A DNA stretch of 64,000 nucleotides. Origin: an uncultured Flavobacteriaceae bacterium (GTDB lineage Bacteria; Bacteroidota; Bacteroidia; Flavobacteriales; Flavobacteriaceae). A model generated the notes under the pieces. It had not been told where the DNA came from. It worked only from the letters and a program-made list of their open reading frames with translations, and did not search any database. The position numbers and the translations under genes were made by a program. Positions 1 to 8,924 of the stretch are shown in pieces (the first letter of the stretch is position 1; each line of letters opens with the position of its first letter). The stretch is from assembly GCA_943842245.1 (NCBI GenBank), contig CALTAJ010000002.1:831596-895595 (forward strand). The letters run 5' to 3'.

Positions 1-419
1 TCATCTCCTTCTGCAGCTTCTGCTACAGCATCGATAACTTCATTAGCTCTAGCCATACCCCAGTATACTGATCTCCACTTATCTCTAATGTGAACATTAA
101 AAGTAGTAAAGTCATATGCTTCAATAAATGAATGCTCTGGCTGGTCACCAGCATCTGTTCCTTTCACGGCGTTATCAGAAGCAATACTTCCAAAAATCCA
201 TCCGTGAATATCGTAGTACCAAGTACCACCCCCGTTCATACCTTGCCCAGAAAGGGTACGGTATGCGGCAACAAGTTTCCCTTCAACACCATCGGCGTTA
301 TTTAATGTAGGGCCCGCAATCTGGCCTAAAGGCTCTTTTAATAGGAAATCATCATTACAGCCTACTGTAATAGCGAAGATTCCTATCGCTGCGATTAATA
401 AAGATTTAATTTTTCTCAT
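1..419 (-). CDS. SusD/RagB-like outer-membrane lipoprotein, N-terminal part (cut by window edge)
   Basis: The first about 139 codons are present and the rest lies beyond the left edge. The ATG is at 419. The N-terminus is a lipoprotein signal (MRKIKSLL, hydrophobic stretch, then TVGCNDDFL), so Cys21 would be lipidated. The sequence then reads like SusD N-termini (DDFLLKEPLGQ, later a helical region with YWGMARANEVIDA). SusD proteins sit on the cell surface as the lid of a SusC channel and bind the ligand, usually a glycan. The gene starts 18 bases after the SusC-like stop and is surely in its operon. The ligand cannot be told from this part. Confidence 0.9.
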   Translation of the reverse strand, partial: MRKIKSLLIAAIGIFAITVGCNDDFLLKEPLGQIAGPTLNNADGVEGKLVAAYRTLSGQGMNGGGTWYYDIHGWIFGSIASDNAVKGTDAGDQPEHSFIEAYDFTTFNVHIRDKWRSVYWGMARANEVIDAVAEAAEGD

Positions 420-437
420 TTTTATCAATTTTTAGTG

Positions 438-3400
438 TTAAAATAAATTAAGATTCAATCCTACAAGAATCGTTTTAGATACTGGCATATAACCACCATC
501 ATAACCTAATGTAACGTCATTTCCTTCAGAAACTTCAGGATTAAGACCAGAATAATTAGTTATAGTTAGCAAGTTTTGTCCTTGTATATAAATATTTCCT
601 CCTGAAATTCCAAGAGCGTCATTAATAGCGTTTCCGAAAGTATATGTCAATTGGATATTTCTTAAACGGAAGTAAGAACCGTCTTCAATTAAGTATGAAG
701 ATGTTCTACTACTAGTTTGATCATTCGCATCCATGATAGGAGACGTTGCATCTGGGTTAGCAGCAATCCACTGACTTCTTGGAGCGGATGGATTAGTTGG
801 TTGCCATGCTTCTCTGAGCGCTCTAACAGAACGGTTACCTTGGAAAGTGTTAAAGTCTGCAAAGTAACGTACATAGTTATATAAGTCATTTCCTTGAGAT
901 CCGTTACCAAATACATTCAAGGCAATGTTCTTATAACTTAGGTTTAAGTTAATACCATATGTGAAATCTGGGTGAGGACTACCGATTTCTGTACGGTCAT
1001 CATCATTAATTTCTCCATCTCCATTAACGTCAACAAATCTGAATTTTCCAGGTGCATTATATGCTCCAAAGTCTGGAGCTGCATCTGCTTCTGCTTGTGT
1101 TTGGAAAATTCCATCTGTTTGTAATCCAAAGAACATAGATATTGGCTGTCCAACAGAAGTTCTAGTTAAAGAAGGAACCCTTCTACTAGCACCAAAAATA
1201 GGAGTATTAAATTCATCTAACTGAATAATCTCATTTTTATATTGAGAGATATTTGCTGATATACTATATCCAAAGTCACCTTTTTGATCACCATAGGAAA
1301 GCGCTAAGTCAAATCCATTGTTAAACATTTCACCAATGTTAATCGCTGGAGAACCTCCATCACCTGCACCGTAAGCAATCGGGATATTTAATAAAAGATC
1401 CGTAGTTCTTCTTGACCAAAGATCAAATTCAATATTCACCTTACGATCTATTAAAGTAGCATCTAATCCAAAGTTACTCGAAGTAGTAGTTTCCCATTTT
1501 GCATTAGGGTTACCATACTGAGAAGCATTAAATCCTGCAGTTGCTGAAGTTTGATTACCATCAATAGGGTAAGATGAGTTAAATGAAGTAGACTGGTATG
1601 AAGTATAGGCGTTATAGTCTCCAATTTCTTGGTTACCTGTTTGCCCCCATCCATAACGTACTTTTAAATCATCAATAAATGACAAACCACTCATAAAGTT
1701 TTCTTCAGAAATTCTCCAACCAACACTAAATGCTGGGAAAACCCCACTGTTTGTTGCTGCTTTGAATCGAGATGATGCATCATTACGAACAACTACCTGA
1801 GCTAGATACTTATCTCCAAAACCGTAGTTAAGTTTAGCAAACTGAGACCATAGAGCATAATCTAATTCAGAACGTCCGTAGTTAGAAGATGTTCCTTGAT
1901 TACCAGCGTCTAAGAAGCTAATAATAGGTGTTGTCTCAAATGGAAATCGCTGTCTACCAGCTCCAAATTGTTCACCGAAAGCTTCAAGAGCCTCTACACC
2001 AAGAAGTGCTTCAACTTTATGAACATCATTAAAAGTTTCTTTATAAGTAACTTGATTAGTAAAGTTCCACTGATATGAATTTTGGAACAAAGAAGTTTGA
2101 CCATTAATAAAGTTACCTTCTATATATTCTGGCTGAGGTCGTCCAATATAAAGACCACGTCTTCCTATAACGTCAAAACCAAATACTGTTTTTGCAGTAA
2201 TTTTGTCAGCAATTCTTGCTTCAGCGTATACACTACCAAAAGCTCTAATTCTTTTACTTCTATCATCTTGATTTCTTGATAGACGTGCAAAAGGAGCATT
2301 ATTGTTCCCAAGGTTTAATCCACGAGATCCAGCAAAGTTTCCAGCTATATCATAAACAGGAAGTAGTGGATGGTGCTTGTAAGATGCTGATACAGCATTT
2401 TGCTCTGAATTTTGCGGGAATCCACCTTTACGATTATCCATAGATAGTGTAAAATTCTGACCAACAGTCAAACGATCCTTTAAAACTTTAGTTGAAGAGT
2501 TTGCACGAAGCGTAACTCTTTCATAACCAACAAATTGTACAGGAGAATCTTGAGAGAAATAACTTGTAGTAAATGCATATTGAGATTTCTCAGTAGCTCC
2601 ACTAGCTGTTAATTGGTGACTAGTAATAGGCGCATTTGAACGCGTAACTTCTTCCCACCAGTTAGTATCTGCTGATCTTGTTATAGCATAAATATTATCT
2701 GGAGTTAATGAATATAAACTCTCATTTGCTGTAGCAGCTCCACTAGGAAATACATAATTAGGTATAGAAATTTGAGGATTCTCAGGAGTACCACTAAAGC
2801 CGTACTGACCGTGAGAAGGAGTTTTACCTGCATAATAATCAGCTAAATAAAGATACTCTCCAAGTCCTTGTGCATCAAGTGCTTCAACATCTTCAGCAGC
2901 ATTTTGCCAACCATAGTATGAATTATATGATACTTGAGTTTTCCCTATTTTTCCTTTTTTAGTTGTAATAATAATAACCCCATTCGCAGCACGAGCACCG
3001 TAGATAGAAGATGACGATGCATCTTTTAATATTTGGATAGACTCAATATCGTTAGGGTTTAGGTTTCCCTGTTGTTGTGTTGGAACTCCATCAATTACAT
3101 AAAGAGGATTGTTATTTCCAATAGTACCAAAACCACGAATACGAACATTAGCTTCTCCACCTGGTGTTGCGTCATTTGTAATAGTTAATCCAGCTGCACG
3201 TCCCTGAAGTTGCTGGGAAAATGTAGTAGCAGGTACTGAAAGTAAATCATCTGCTTCAACCGTGGATACCGCACCAGTAATATCTCGCTTAGACTGAGTA
3301 CCGTAACCTGTGGTTACAATTACCTCTTCAAGCAAATTACCTAGTGCAAGAGAAATTGTCAGTTGATCTCCATCAACTGGCGCCTCTGCAGTGGTATATC

Positions 3401-3626
3401 CAACGAAAGATACAACAAGTACATCTCCTTGAGAAGCTTCGATAGTAAAGTTACCATCAAAGTCTGTAGTAGCAAAACTGTTTGTCCCTTTAACAAGTAC
3501 TGTAGCACCTGGAAGTGGACCATCGTCGCTCGTTACGACACCCGTAACGTTTTGAGCGTAAATTCCTGCACTTAGCGTAAACGCTAATAGGAACAAGAAT
3601 TTTTTAAATAACTCTTTTTTCATCAT
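438..3626 (-). CDS. SusC/RagA-family TonB-dependent outer-membrane receptor
   Basis: This is a beta-barrel import channel energised by TonB. From the chosen ATG (two adjacent ATGs at 3626 and 3623) it has a signal peptide ending SAGIYAQ. A carboxypeptidase-regulatory-like domain follows (GVVTSDDGPLPGATVLVKG), then a TonB-box-like segment (EEVIVTTGYG) and a plug domain (PLYVIDGVP, DIESIQILKDASSSSIYG, GVIIITTKKG). The barrel ends in an aromatic-terminated strand (LVGLNLNLF). Length, about 1060 residues, is usual for SusC. The frame stays open upstream to 3689, but those extra residues would precede the signal peptide. It pairs with the SusD-like gene and is divergent from a LacI-type regulator, which suggests a sugar or glycan ligand (inference). 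Confidence 0.95.
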   Translation of the reverse strand: MMKKELFKKFLFLLAFTLSAGIYAQNVTGVVTSDDGPLPGATVLVKGTNSFATTDFDGNFTIEASQGDVLVVSFVGYTTAEAPVDGDQLTISLALGNLLEEVIVTTGYGTQSKRDITGAVSTVEADDLLSVPATTFSQQLQGRAAGLTITNDATPGGEANVRIRGFGTIGNNNPLYVIDGVPTQQQGNLNPNDIESIQILKDASSSSIYGARAANGVIIITTKKGKIGKTQVSYNSYYGWQNAAEDVEALDAQGLGEYLYLADYYAGKTPSHGQYGFSGTPENPQISIPNYVFPSGAATANESLYSLTPDNIYAITRSADTNWWEEVTRSNAPITSHQLTASGATEKSQYAFTTSYFSQDSPVQFVGYERVTLRANSSTKVLKDRLTVGQNFTLSMDNRKGGFPQNSEQNAVSASYKHHPLLPVYDIAGNFAGSRGLNLGNNNAPFARLSRNQDDRSKRIRAFGSVYAEARIADKITAKTVFGFDVIGRRGLYIGRPQPEYIEGNFINGQTSLFQNSYQWNFTNQVTYKETFNDVHKVEALLGVEALEAFGEQFGAGRQRFPFETTPIISFLDAGNQGTSSNYGRSELDYALWSQFAKLNYGFGDKYLAQVVVRNDASSRFKAATNSGVFPAFSVGWRISEENFMSGLSFIDDLKVRYGWGQTGNQEIGDYNAYTSYQSTSFNSSYPIDGNQTSATAGFNASQYGNPNAKWETTTSSNFGLDATLIDRKVNIEFDLWSRRTTDLLLNIPIAYGAGDGGSPAINIGEMFNNGFDLALSYGDQKGDFGYSISANISQYKNEIIQLDEFNTPIFGASRRVPSLTRTSVGQPISMFFGLQTDGIFQTQAEADAAPDFGAYNAPGKFRFVDVNGDGEINDDDRTEIGSPHPDFTYGINLNLSYKNIALNVFGNGSQGNDLYNYVRYFADFNTFQGNRSVRALREAWQPTNPSAPRSQWIAANPDATSPIMDANDQTSSRTSSYLIEDGSYFRLRNIQLTYTFGNAINDALGISGGNIYIQGQNLLTITNYSGLNPEVSEGNDVTLGYDGGYMPVSKTILVGLNLNLF

Positions 3627-3676
3627 TTGGTTAAATTTATTAATATAGTTAATAGTTGATTTGTTTAAATCTACAA

Positions 3677-3684
3677 CAATTATA
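3677..3684 (-). promoter_or_regulatory. Possible -7 promoter element for the SusC/SusD operon
   Basis: Read on the minus strand this is TATAATTG, one base from the Bacteroidota -7 consensus TAnnTTTG. It would give a leader of about 45 bases before the SusC-like ATG at 3626. No clear TTG is seen at -33, so the call is weak. Confidence 0.35.
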
Positions 3685-3734
3685 ACCATGTTTTTGGGAA
3701 TTTCTTAATTTATTGTTAAAAAATACCACAAAAT

Positions 3735-3756
3735 TTCACTAAATCGTTTTAGTTAA
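3735..3756. promoter_or_regulatory. Imperfect palindrome, likely LacI-family operator
   Basis: A 22-base palindrome with 9 of 11 pairs matching and a central CG (core CTAAATCGTTTTAG at 3739-3752). Central-CG palindromes of this size are typical LacI/PurR-family operators. It lies between the divergent SusC-like and LacI-like genes, just upstream of the regulator's -7 box, so it could serve autoregulation and control of the import operon. Which protein binds is inferred from position. Confidence 0.6.
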
Positions 3757-3759
3757 GGT

Positions 3760-3767
3760 TATATTTG
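3760..3767 (+). promoter_or_regulatory. -7 promoter element for the LacI-type regulator
   Basis: TATATTTG is a perfect match to the Bacteroidota TAnnTTTG element. Transcription would start near 3772, about 16 bases before the ATG at 3788. No clear -33 TTG is visible. Confidence 0.6.
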
Positions 3768-3787
3768 TATTGCTTAACACCTGTAAA

Positions 3788-4810
3788 ATGAAGATTTCTT
3801 TAAAAGAAATGGCTAAAAGACTAAGTCTTTCTCCAGCAGCAGTTTCAAAAGCATTAAATGATTATCCAGACATTAGTTTGGCTACAAAAAATTTAGTGAA
3901 ATCTTATGCAAAAAAAGTAGGTTACAAAGCAAATTCTCAAGCCTCTTTTTTAAGATCTCAAAAAACAAAAACTATTGGAGTGATTATCCCAGATATAACA
4001 AATCCATTTTTTAATAAAATTTTAAAAACAATCATGACTCTGGCTCAAAAAAATAATTATTCTATTATATTAGGTAATTCGAAAGAATCCTTTTCATTAG
4101 AGGAAAAATTAGTAAATCAATTTTTACAACAAAAAGTAGATGGAATCCTAATGTCTTTAGCTAATGATACTTCACAATACAAGCACCTGGAAAATATTTT
4201 AGCCAATGATACTGTTTTAGTTTTATTTGACAAAGTAGCTAAACTAATAAATTGCAGTAAAGTCTTTGTAGATGATAAAGACGGTGGATTTAAAGCAACG
4301 GAACACTTAATAAAAAAAGGTTGCACTAAAATTGCTCATTTTAGAGGTGGACTGAATCCTCAAAACTCAATTGACAGGTATTTAGGTTATCGTGAAGCCC
4401 TTTCAGTTAATAAAATTTCATTTGATCCTAACAAAGTTTTAATTACAAGTAGTGGAAGTATCGAACAAGGGTATATACTCGCAAAAAAATTATATGAAAG
4501 TGGAATTGAAATTGATGGTCTATTTTGTATTACCGACATGGTTGCGCTTGGAGCGATAAGATTTTTCAAGGAACAGAAAATTGATATTCCAAATGAAATT
4601 AGTGTTATTGGTTTTAGCAATACAATGGCTGGAAACCTTGTCTATCCTTCTTTAAGCACAATTGATCAAAAGGCATCAAAAATTGGTGCCGAGGCAGTGA
4701 GATTATTTCTTTCAGAAGAAAAAATGCTAAAAACAGAAAACAGGCTAGAAAATCAATCTTTAGTTTTAAAAACTACATTGATAAAAAGGGAATCAACGCA
4801 GAGGATTTGA
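3788..4810 (+). CDS. LacI-family transcriptional regulator
   Basis: The protein has a LacI-type helix-turn-helix at its very N-terminus (ISLKEMAKRLSLSPAAVSKA, residues 3-22), then the hinge region and a periplasmic-binding-protein-like sensor domain (TKTIGVIIPDITNPFFNKI, later LFCITDMVALGAIRFFKEQ and SVIGFSN). About 340 residues is normal for the family. A TTG lies in frame at 3770, but the ATG at 3788 puts the helix-turn-helix at the usual distance and lies downstream of the -7 box. It is divergent from the SusC/SusD-like operon with a palindrome between, so it most likely controls that operon in response to a sugar. The effector is unknown. Confidence 0.92.
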   Translation: MKISLKEMAKRLSLSPAAVSKALNDYPDISLATKNLVKSYAKKVGYKANSQASFLRSQKTKTIGVIIPDITNPFFNKILKTIMTLAQKNNYSIILGNSKESFSLEEKLVNQFLQQKVDGILMSLANDTSQYKHLENILANDTVLVLFDKVAKLINCSKVFVDDKDGGFKATEHLIKKGCTKIAHFRGGLNPQNSIDRYLGYREALSVNKISFDPNKVLITSSGSIEQGYILAKKLYESGIEIDGLFCITDMVALGAIRFFKEQKIDIPNEISVIGFSNTMAGNLVYPSLSTIDQKASKIGAEAVRLFLSEEKMLKTENRLENQSLVLKTTLIKRESTQRI

Positions 4811-4885
4811 AGCTAAAGATCCTTGGAGATTTTTTAATAATTTAACAAGCATGAATATGGAAGAATTCACTCTTGCTAAGATTAA

Positions 4886-5905
4886 TTAAAAGAGTCCTTC
4901 TTGATTATTTTTAACTCTACCTAAATGTTTGTATGCTCTTTCAGTTACTTCACGTCCTCTTGGAGTTCGGATAATAAAACCTTGTTGAATTAAAAATGGC
5001 TCGTAAACCTCTTCTATTGTTTCAGTATTTTCAGAAACAGCAGTTGCTAAAGTTGTAATACCGACAGGTCCTCCCTTAAACTTATCAATAAGAGTTGTCA
5101 AAATCTTATTATCCATTTCATCTAAACCATGAGCGTCTACTTGAAGAGATTTTAGAGAAAATTGAGTAATTTTCATATCAATAGATCCGTTACCCTTAAT
5201 TTGTGCAAAATCCCGTACGCGACGTAATAAACCATTTGATATTCTAGGGGTTCCTCTACTTCGTCCAGCAATTTCTATAGCAGAGTCATGGTCAGTAGCT
5301 ATATTTAAAATTTCAGCACTGCGTTCAACAATAGCAGCTAAAAGCTCTGTAGAATAATACTGTAAGCGATTACTTATTCCAAAACGAGCTCGCATAGGAG
5401 CTGTTAAGAGCCCTGAGCGAGTAGTTGCGCCAACAAGGGTAAATGGCTCTAGATTGATTTGAACAGTTCGTGCATTAGGCCCAGATTCGATCAGAATATC
5501 AATCTTATAATCCTCCATAGCAGAATATAAATATTCTTCGACAATTGGACTTAAACGATGTATTTCATCTATGAATAAAATATCACGTGCTTGAAGATTA
5601 GTGAGAAGTCCTGCAAGATCACCAGGTTTATCTAAAACGGGACCTGAAGTGAGTTTAATACCAACCTCTAATTCATTAGCAAGAATGTGAGCTAAGGTTG
5701 TTTTCCCTAAACCAGGAGGACCATGAAACAAGGTATGGTCTAAAGCCTCTTCCCTCTGCTTTGCCGCAGAAACAAATACTTTTAAATTCTCAAGAATAGC
5801 ATCTTGACCAGCAAAATCATCAAAACTTAATGGTCTTAAGGCGCGATCTATATCATTATCCTCCTTCGAAAATTGATTATCAGTGGGATCTAGGTTCTCA
5901 TTCAT
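4886..5905 (-). CDS. ruvB: Holliday junction branch-migration helicase subunit RuvB
   Basis: RuvB is the hexameric AAA+ motor that, with RuvA, moves Holliday junctions during recombination and repair. The sequence has Walker A (GPPGLGKTT), Walker B ([11 protein letters not shown]), the sensor region ([10 protein letters not shown]), arginine-finger region (APMRARFG) and the C-terminal winged helix ([10 protein letters not shown], then [14 protein letters not shown]). The length of 339 residues is typical. It stands alone, convergent with the LacI-type gene and downstream in direction of the cytochrome operon's terminator. The -7 box is so close to the ATG that the mRNA may have no leader. Confidence 0.98.
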   Translation of the reverse strand: MNENLDPTDNQFSKEDNDIDRALRPLSFDDFAGQDAILENLKVFVSAAKQREEALDHTLFHGPPGLGKTTLAHILANELEVGIKLTSGPVLDKPGDLAGLLTNLQARDILFIDEIHRLSPIVEEYLYSAMEDYKIDILIESGPNARTVQINLEPFTLVGATTRSGLLTAPMRARFGISNRLQYYSTELLAAIVERSAEILNIATDHDSAIEIAGRSRGTPRISNGLLRRVRDFAQIKGNGSIDMKITQFSLKSLQVDAHGLDEMDNKILTTLIDKFKGGPVGITTLATAVSENTETIEEVYEPFLIQQGFIIRTPRGREVTERAYKHLGRVKNNQEGLF

Positions 5906-5910
5906 TAAAT

Positions 5911-5918
5911 CAAAGATA
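5911..5918 (-). promoter_or_regulatory. -7 promoter element for ruvB, predicting a leaderless mRNA
   Basis: On the minus strand this reads TATCTTTG, a perfect TAnnTTTG. Only five bases separate it from the ruvB ATG (5905), so transcription would begin at or within a base or two of the start codon. Confidence 0.55.
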
Positions 5919-5927
5919 GGGAATTCA

Positions 5928-5961
5928 CTTACTTAGCTAAAAAAAACATTTTTTAAGTAAG
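5928..5961. repeat. Inverted repeat upstream of ruvB
   Basis: CTTACTTA (5928-5935) and TAAGTAAG (5954-5961) are perfect complements. Inside them an A-run and a T-run can extend the stem. It covers the expected -33 region of the ruvB promoter and lies just beyond the COX1 terminator. It could be an operator or a second AT-rich terminator; nothing more can be said. Confidence 0.4.
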
Positions 5962-5980
5962 ATAAGTCTAATTTAAAACA

Positions 5981-6009
5981 AAAACCGTCTAAAATGAAAA
6001 GACGGTTTT
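5981..6009 (-). terminator. Rho-independent terminator of the ActA-COX1 operon
   Basis: A nine-base perfect stem (AAAACCGTC / GACGGTTTT) with an 11-base loop, starting 19 bases after the COX1 stop codon. In the minus direction it is followed by a T-rich stretch. The A/T flanks make it usable from both sides, although ruvB reads away from it. Confidence 0.85.
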
Positions 6010-6028
6010 TTGAATTTTATGATAAGTT

Positions 6029-7816
6029 TTAGTGTTGAAGTTCTTCCTCTCCTTTTTGGAGTGGTATATGCTGTGGGGCAAAATCCTCTTTATAACCCGG
6101 CTTTGAATAATCGTAGGCCCATCGATGTACGTGGGGAATTTCTCCCTCCCAATTTCCGTGAAAATGTTCAATTGGAGCTGTCCATTCTAAGGTATTAGAA
6201 CGCCAAGGGTTTTGGACTGTCTCTTTGCCATAGAACATACTATGTATAAAATTATATAAAAATACTATTTGAGCTGCTCCAGCAACTAGAGCAAAGACAG
6301 TTATCAAGACGTTTATATCAGCTAAATCATCAAAATATGGAAAGGCCGTATTGGTATAATAACGTCTTGGTAAACCTGCCATTCCAATAAAGTGCATTGG
6401 GAAGAATACCCCATAGGCACAGACAGCTGTTACCCAGAAATGAATATATCCCAGATTCTTGTTCATCATACGTCCAAACATTTTTGGAAACCAGTGATAA
6501 ACACCTGCAAAAAGTCCATACAGGGCAGATATTCCCATTACTAAGTGGAAATGAGCTACAACGAAATAAGTGTCATGTACATTAATATCCAAGGTACTAT
6601 CACCAAGAATAATTCCTGTTAAACCTCCTGTAATAAAAGTTGATACCAAACCTATGGAAAATAACATCGCCGGGTTTAGCTGTAAGTTACCCTTCCAAAG
6701 GGTTGTGATGTAGTTAAATGCTTTTACAGCAGATGGGATTGCAATTAACAAGGTTGTAAAGGTAAATACAGAGCCCAAGAAAGGATTCATTCCTGAGATA
6801 AACATATGGTGACCCCACACAATAGTAGACAAGAAAGCAATCGCTAATATAGAAGCTACCATTGCTCTATATCCAAAGATTGGCTTACGAGCGTGTGTAG
6901 CAATGATTTCGGATGTAATACCCAAAGCTGGAAGTAGGACAATATATACCTCAGGATGACCTAGGAACCAAAAAAGGTGTTCGTATAAAACTGGAGATCC
7001 TCCCTGGTAGTGTAATACCTCACCTTGAATAAATATATCCGATAAGAAAAATGACGTTCCAAAACTTCTATCCATTATAAGTAATAAAGCTGCAGATAAC
7101 AAAACAGGGAAAGAAACCACCCCAATAATTGCAGTGACAAAAAATGCCCAAATAGTCAAAGGTAAACGAGTCATACTCATTCCTTTTGTTCTAAGGTTAA
7201 TTACAGTAACAATGTAATTTAGAGAGCCCAAAAGAGAAGAGGCTATAAATATCGCCATTGAGACGAGCCATAAAGTCATTCCAGTTCCTGATCCAGGCTG
7301 AGCCTGTGGAAGTGCAGAAAGTGGCGGATAAATTGTCCAACCTGCTGCTGCTGGTCCTGCTTCAACAAAAAGAGACATGACCATTATCACACTAGAAACA
7401 AAAAACATCCAGAAAGAAATCATGTTTAAAAGTCCCGAAGCCATATCGCGAGCTCCAATTTGAAGAGGAATAAGTAGGTTACTAAAAGTCCCACTTAAGC
7501 CTGCAGTTAATACAAAAAATACCATAATAGTTCCATGTATTGTAACTAAGGCCAAGTATACATTGGGATCCATTACACCATCAGGAGCCCATTTTCCCAG
7601 AAGAACTTCAAATACACCGAATGGCTGTTCTGGCCACGCTAATTGCAAACGGAACAGTAAGGACATTGCTATCCCAATAATTCCCATAAAAAGTCCAGTA
7701 ATCAAATACTGCTTTGAGATCATTTTATGATCTTGACTAAATACATATTTAGTTACAAAAGTTTCTTTATGATGATGCCCGTGATCTTCTTCTATGTGCG
7801 CTTCTGCTGTTGACAT
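6029..7816 (-). CDS. ctaD: Cytochrome c oxidase subunit I (heme-copper oxidase)
   Basis: This is the catalytic subunit of the terminal oxidase, with about 12 membrane helices, binding low-spin heme, the high-spin heme and CuB. Visible landmarks are the CuB/tyrosine motif in FWFLGHPEVYIVLLP, the HH pair of CuB (WGHHMFISGM) and the heme ligand region VHDTYFVVAHFH. The length is 595 residues. It is the last gene of the minus-strand operon, 24 bases after subunit II. Subunit III is not in this window and must be encoded elsewhere. The N-terminus is histidine-rich (EDHGHHH), as often in flavobacteria. Confidence 0.97.
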   Translation of the reverse strand: MSTAEAHIEEDHGHHHKETFVTKYVFSQDHKMISKQYLITGLFMGIIGIAMSLLFRLQLAWPEQPFGVFEVLLGKWAPDGVMDPNVYLALVTIHGTIMVFFVLTAGLSGTFSNLLIPLQIGARDMASGLLNMISFWMFFVSSVIMVMSLFVEAGPAAAGWTIYPPLSALPQAQPGSGTGMTLWLVSMAIFIASSLLGSLNYIVTVINLRTKGMSMTRLPLTIWAFFVTAIIGVVSFPVLLSAALLLIMDRSFGTSFFLSDIFIQGEVLHYQGGSPVLYEHLFWFLGHPEVYIVLLPALGITSEIIATHARKPIFGYRAMVASILAIAFLSTIVWGHHMFISGMNPFLGSVFTFTTLLIAIPSAVKAFNYITTLWKGNLQLNPAMLFSIGLVSTFITGGLTGIILGDSTLDINVHDTYFVVAHFHLVMGISALYGLFAGVYHWFPKMFGRMMNKNLGYIHFWVTAVCAYGVFFPMHFIGMAGLPRRYYTNTAFPYFDDLADINVLITVFALVAGAAQIVFLYNFIHSMFYGKETVQNPWRSNTLEWTAPIEHFHGNWEGEIPHVHRWAYDYSKPGYKEDFAPQHIPLQKGEEELQH

Positions 7817-7840
7817 ACCGATTTAATTTTTATTAGTTTT

Positions 7841-8905
7841 TTATTGAATTACCTCTGCAAAGGTTTGTTGGTCTGAAATCCATTTTTTATAATCTTCTGG
7901 GGATTCTACAATTATTTTCATTTGCATATTGTAGTGCGAGGCACCACAAATTTTATTGCAAAGTAAAAGAAAATCAAATTCATATGGATCTAATGCTACA
8001 TCGCCACTTGCTACAAGTTCTTTACTCTTTTTTACTCTAATTTTATTTATTTTTTTGACTTTAGATACAATGTCAGGATCCTGGCGCATTTCCTCGGTTG
8101 TAATGTTTGGAGTGAAAGCAAATTCAGTAATCATACCCGGAACGCAATTCATTTGTGCTCTAAAGAAAGGCATATAAGCCGAATGTAACACGTCTTGTGA
8201 TCGCATTTTAAATATAATCTCTCTTCCTACAGGTAAATGTAATTCTTGAACTACTATATCATCAAAACCATTGGGATCTGTGGCGTCAATTCCAACTAAA
8301 TTTTTTCCTTCAAAGTCCTCAAGAAAACGAACGTTTGCATCACCAAGCACACCATCATCTCCTGAGTAACGTGCTTTCCAATTAAACTGTTGAGCATATA
8401 GTTCCACCACAAGAGCTTCATCGTTTTCTTCAACTGTCATAATATCTGTCCAAGTATATAGGCCATATAAAATTAGCCCTGCAAGAACAAATACAGGTAT
8501 AATAGTCCAAATCATTTCTAGCTTTTCATTATCAGAAAAGAAAAGAGCTTTTTTACCTTTTTCACCCCGATATTTGTAAGAAAAATAATGTAACAATGCT
8601 TGAGTTACCGTTTGAACAAAAAAGATAATTGCAAATGAGATCCACATTAAATTGTCATAATCGTATCCGTGCTCAGAGGCCGCTTTAGGCAGTAAAACAT
8701 CACCATAAGACCAGAAAGAGAAGATTGTAATTCCATAAATAAAAATCAAGAAGGCAAACATAAGTTTCCCATTCCAATCGTTATCATTATCATCTGCAAC
8801 CTGAGTCGAAACTTTCTTTACTTGTGAAAGCTCAAAAATCTTTGTCACTTGCCAGATCGCAATTGCAATTAAAATTAAAACAGAAAATATCAAAACTACA
8901 TTCAT
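7841..8905 (-). CDS. ctaC: Cytochrome c oxidase subunit II (CuA subunit)
   Basis: Subunit II passes electrons from cytochrome c to subunit I through the binuclear CuA centre. There is an N-terminal membrane segment and a second helix pair (ISFAIIFFVQTVTQALLHYF; IWTIIPVFVLAGLILYGLY), then a periplasmic cupredoxin domain. CuA ligands are visible: an early His (VLHSAYMPFF) and the loop CNKICGASHYNMQM with C-x3-C-x3-H-x2-M spacing. No fused heme domain is present, so this is an aa3-type rather than a caa3-type subunit. The length is 354 residues. It lies 19 bases after ActF. Confidence 0.96.
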   Translation of the reverse strand: MNVVLIFSVLILIAIAIWQVTKIFELSQVKKVSTQVADDNDNDWNGKLMFAFLIFIYGITIFSFWSYGDVLLPKAASEHGYDYDNLMWISFAIIFFVQTVTQALLHYFSYKYRGEKGKKALFFSDNEKLEMIWTIIPVFVLAGLILYGLYTWTDIMTVEENDEALVVELYAQQFNWKARYSGDDGVLGDANVRFLEDFEGKNLVGIDATDPNGFDDIVVQELHLPVGREIIFKMRSQDVLHSAYMPFFRAQMNCVPGMITEFAFTPNITTEEMRQDPDIVSKVKKINKIRVKKSKELVASGDVALDPYEFDFLLLCNKICGASHYNMQMKIIVESPEDYKKWISDQQTFAEVIQ

Positions 8906-8924
8906 TTATCTTTTCGATTAATTT

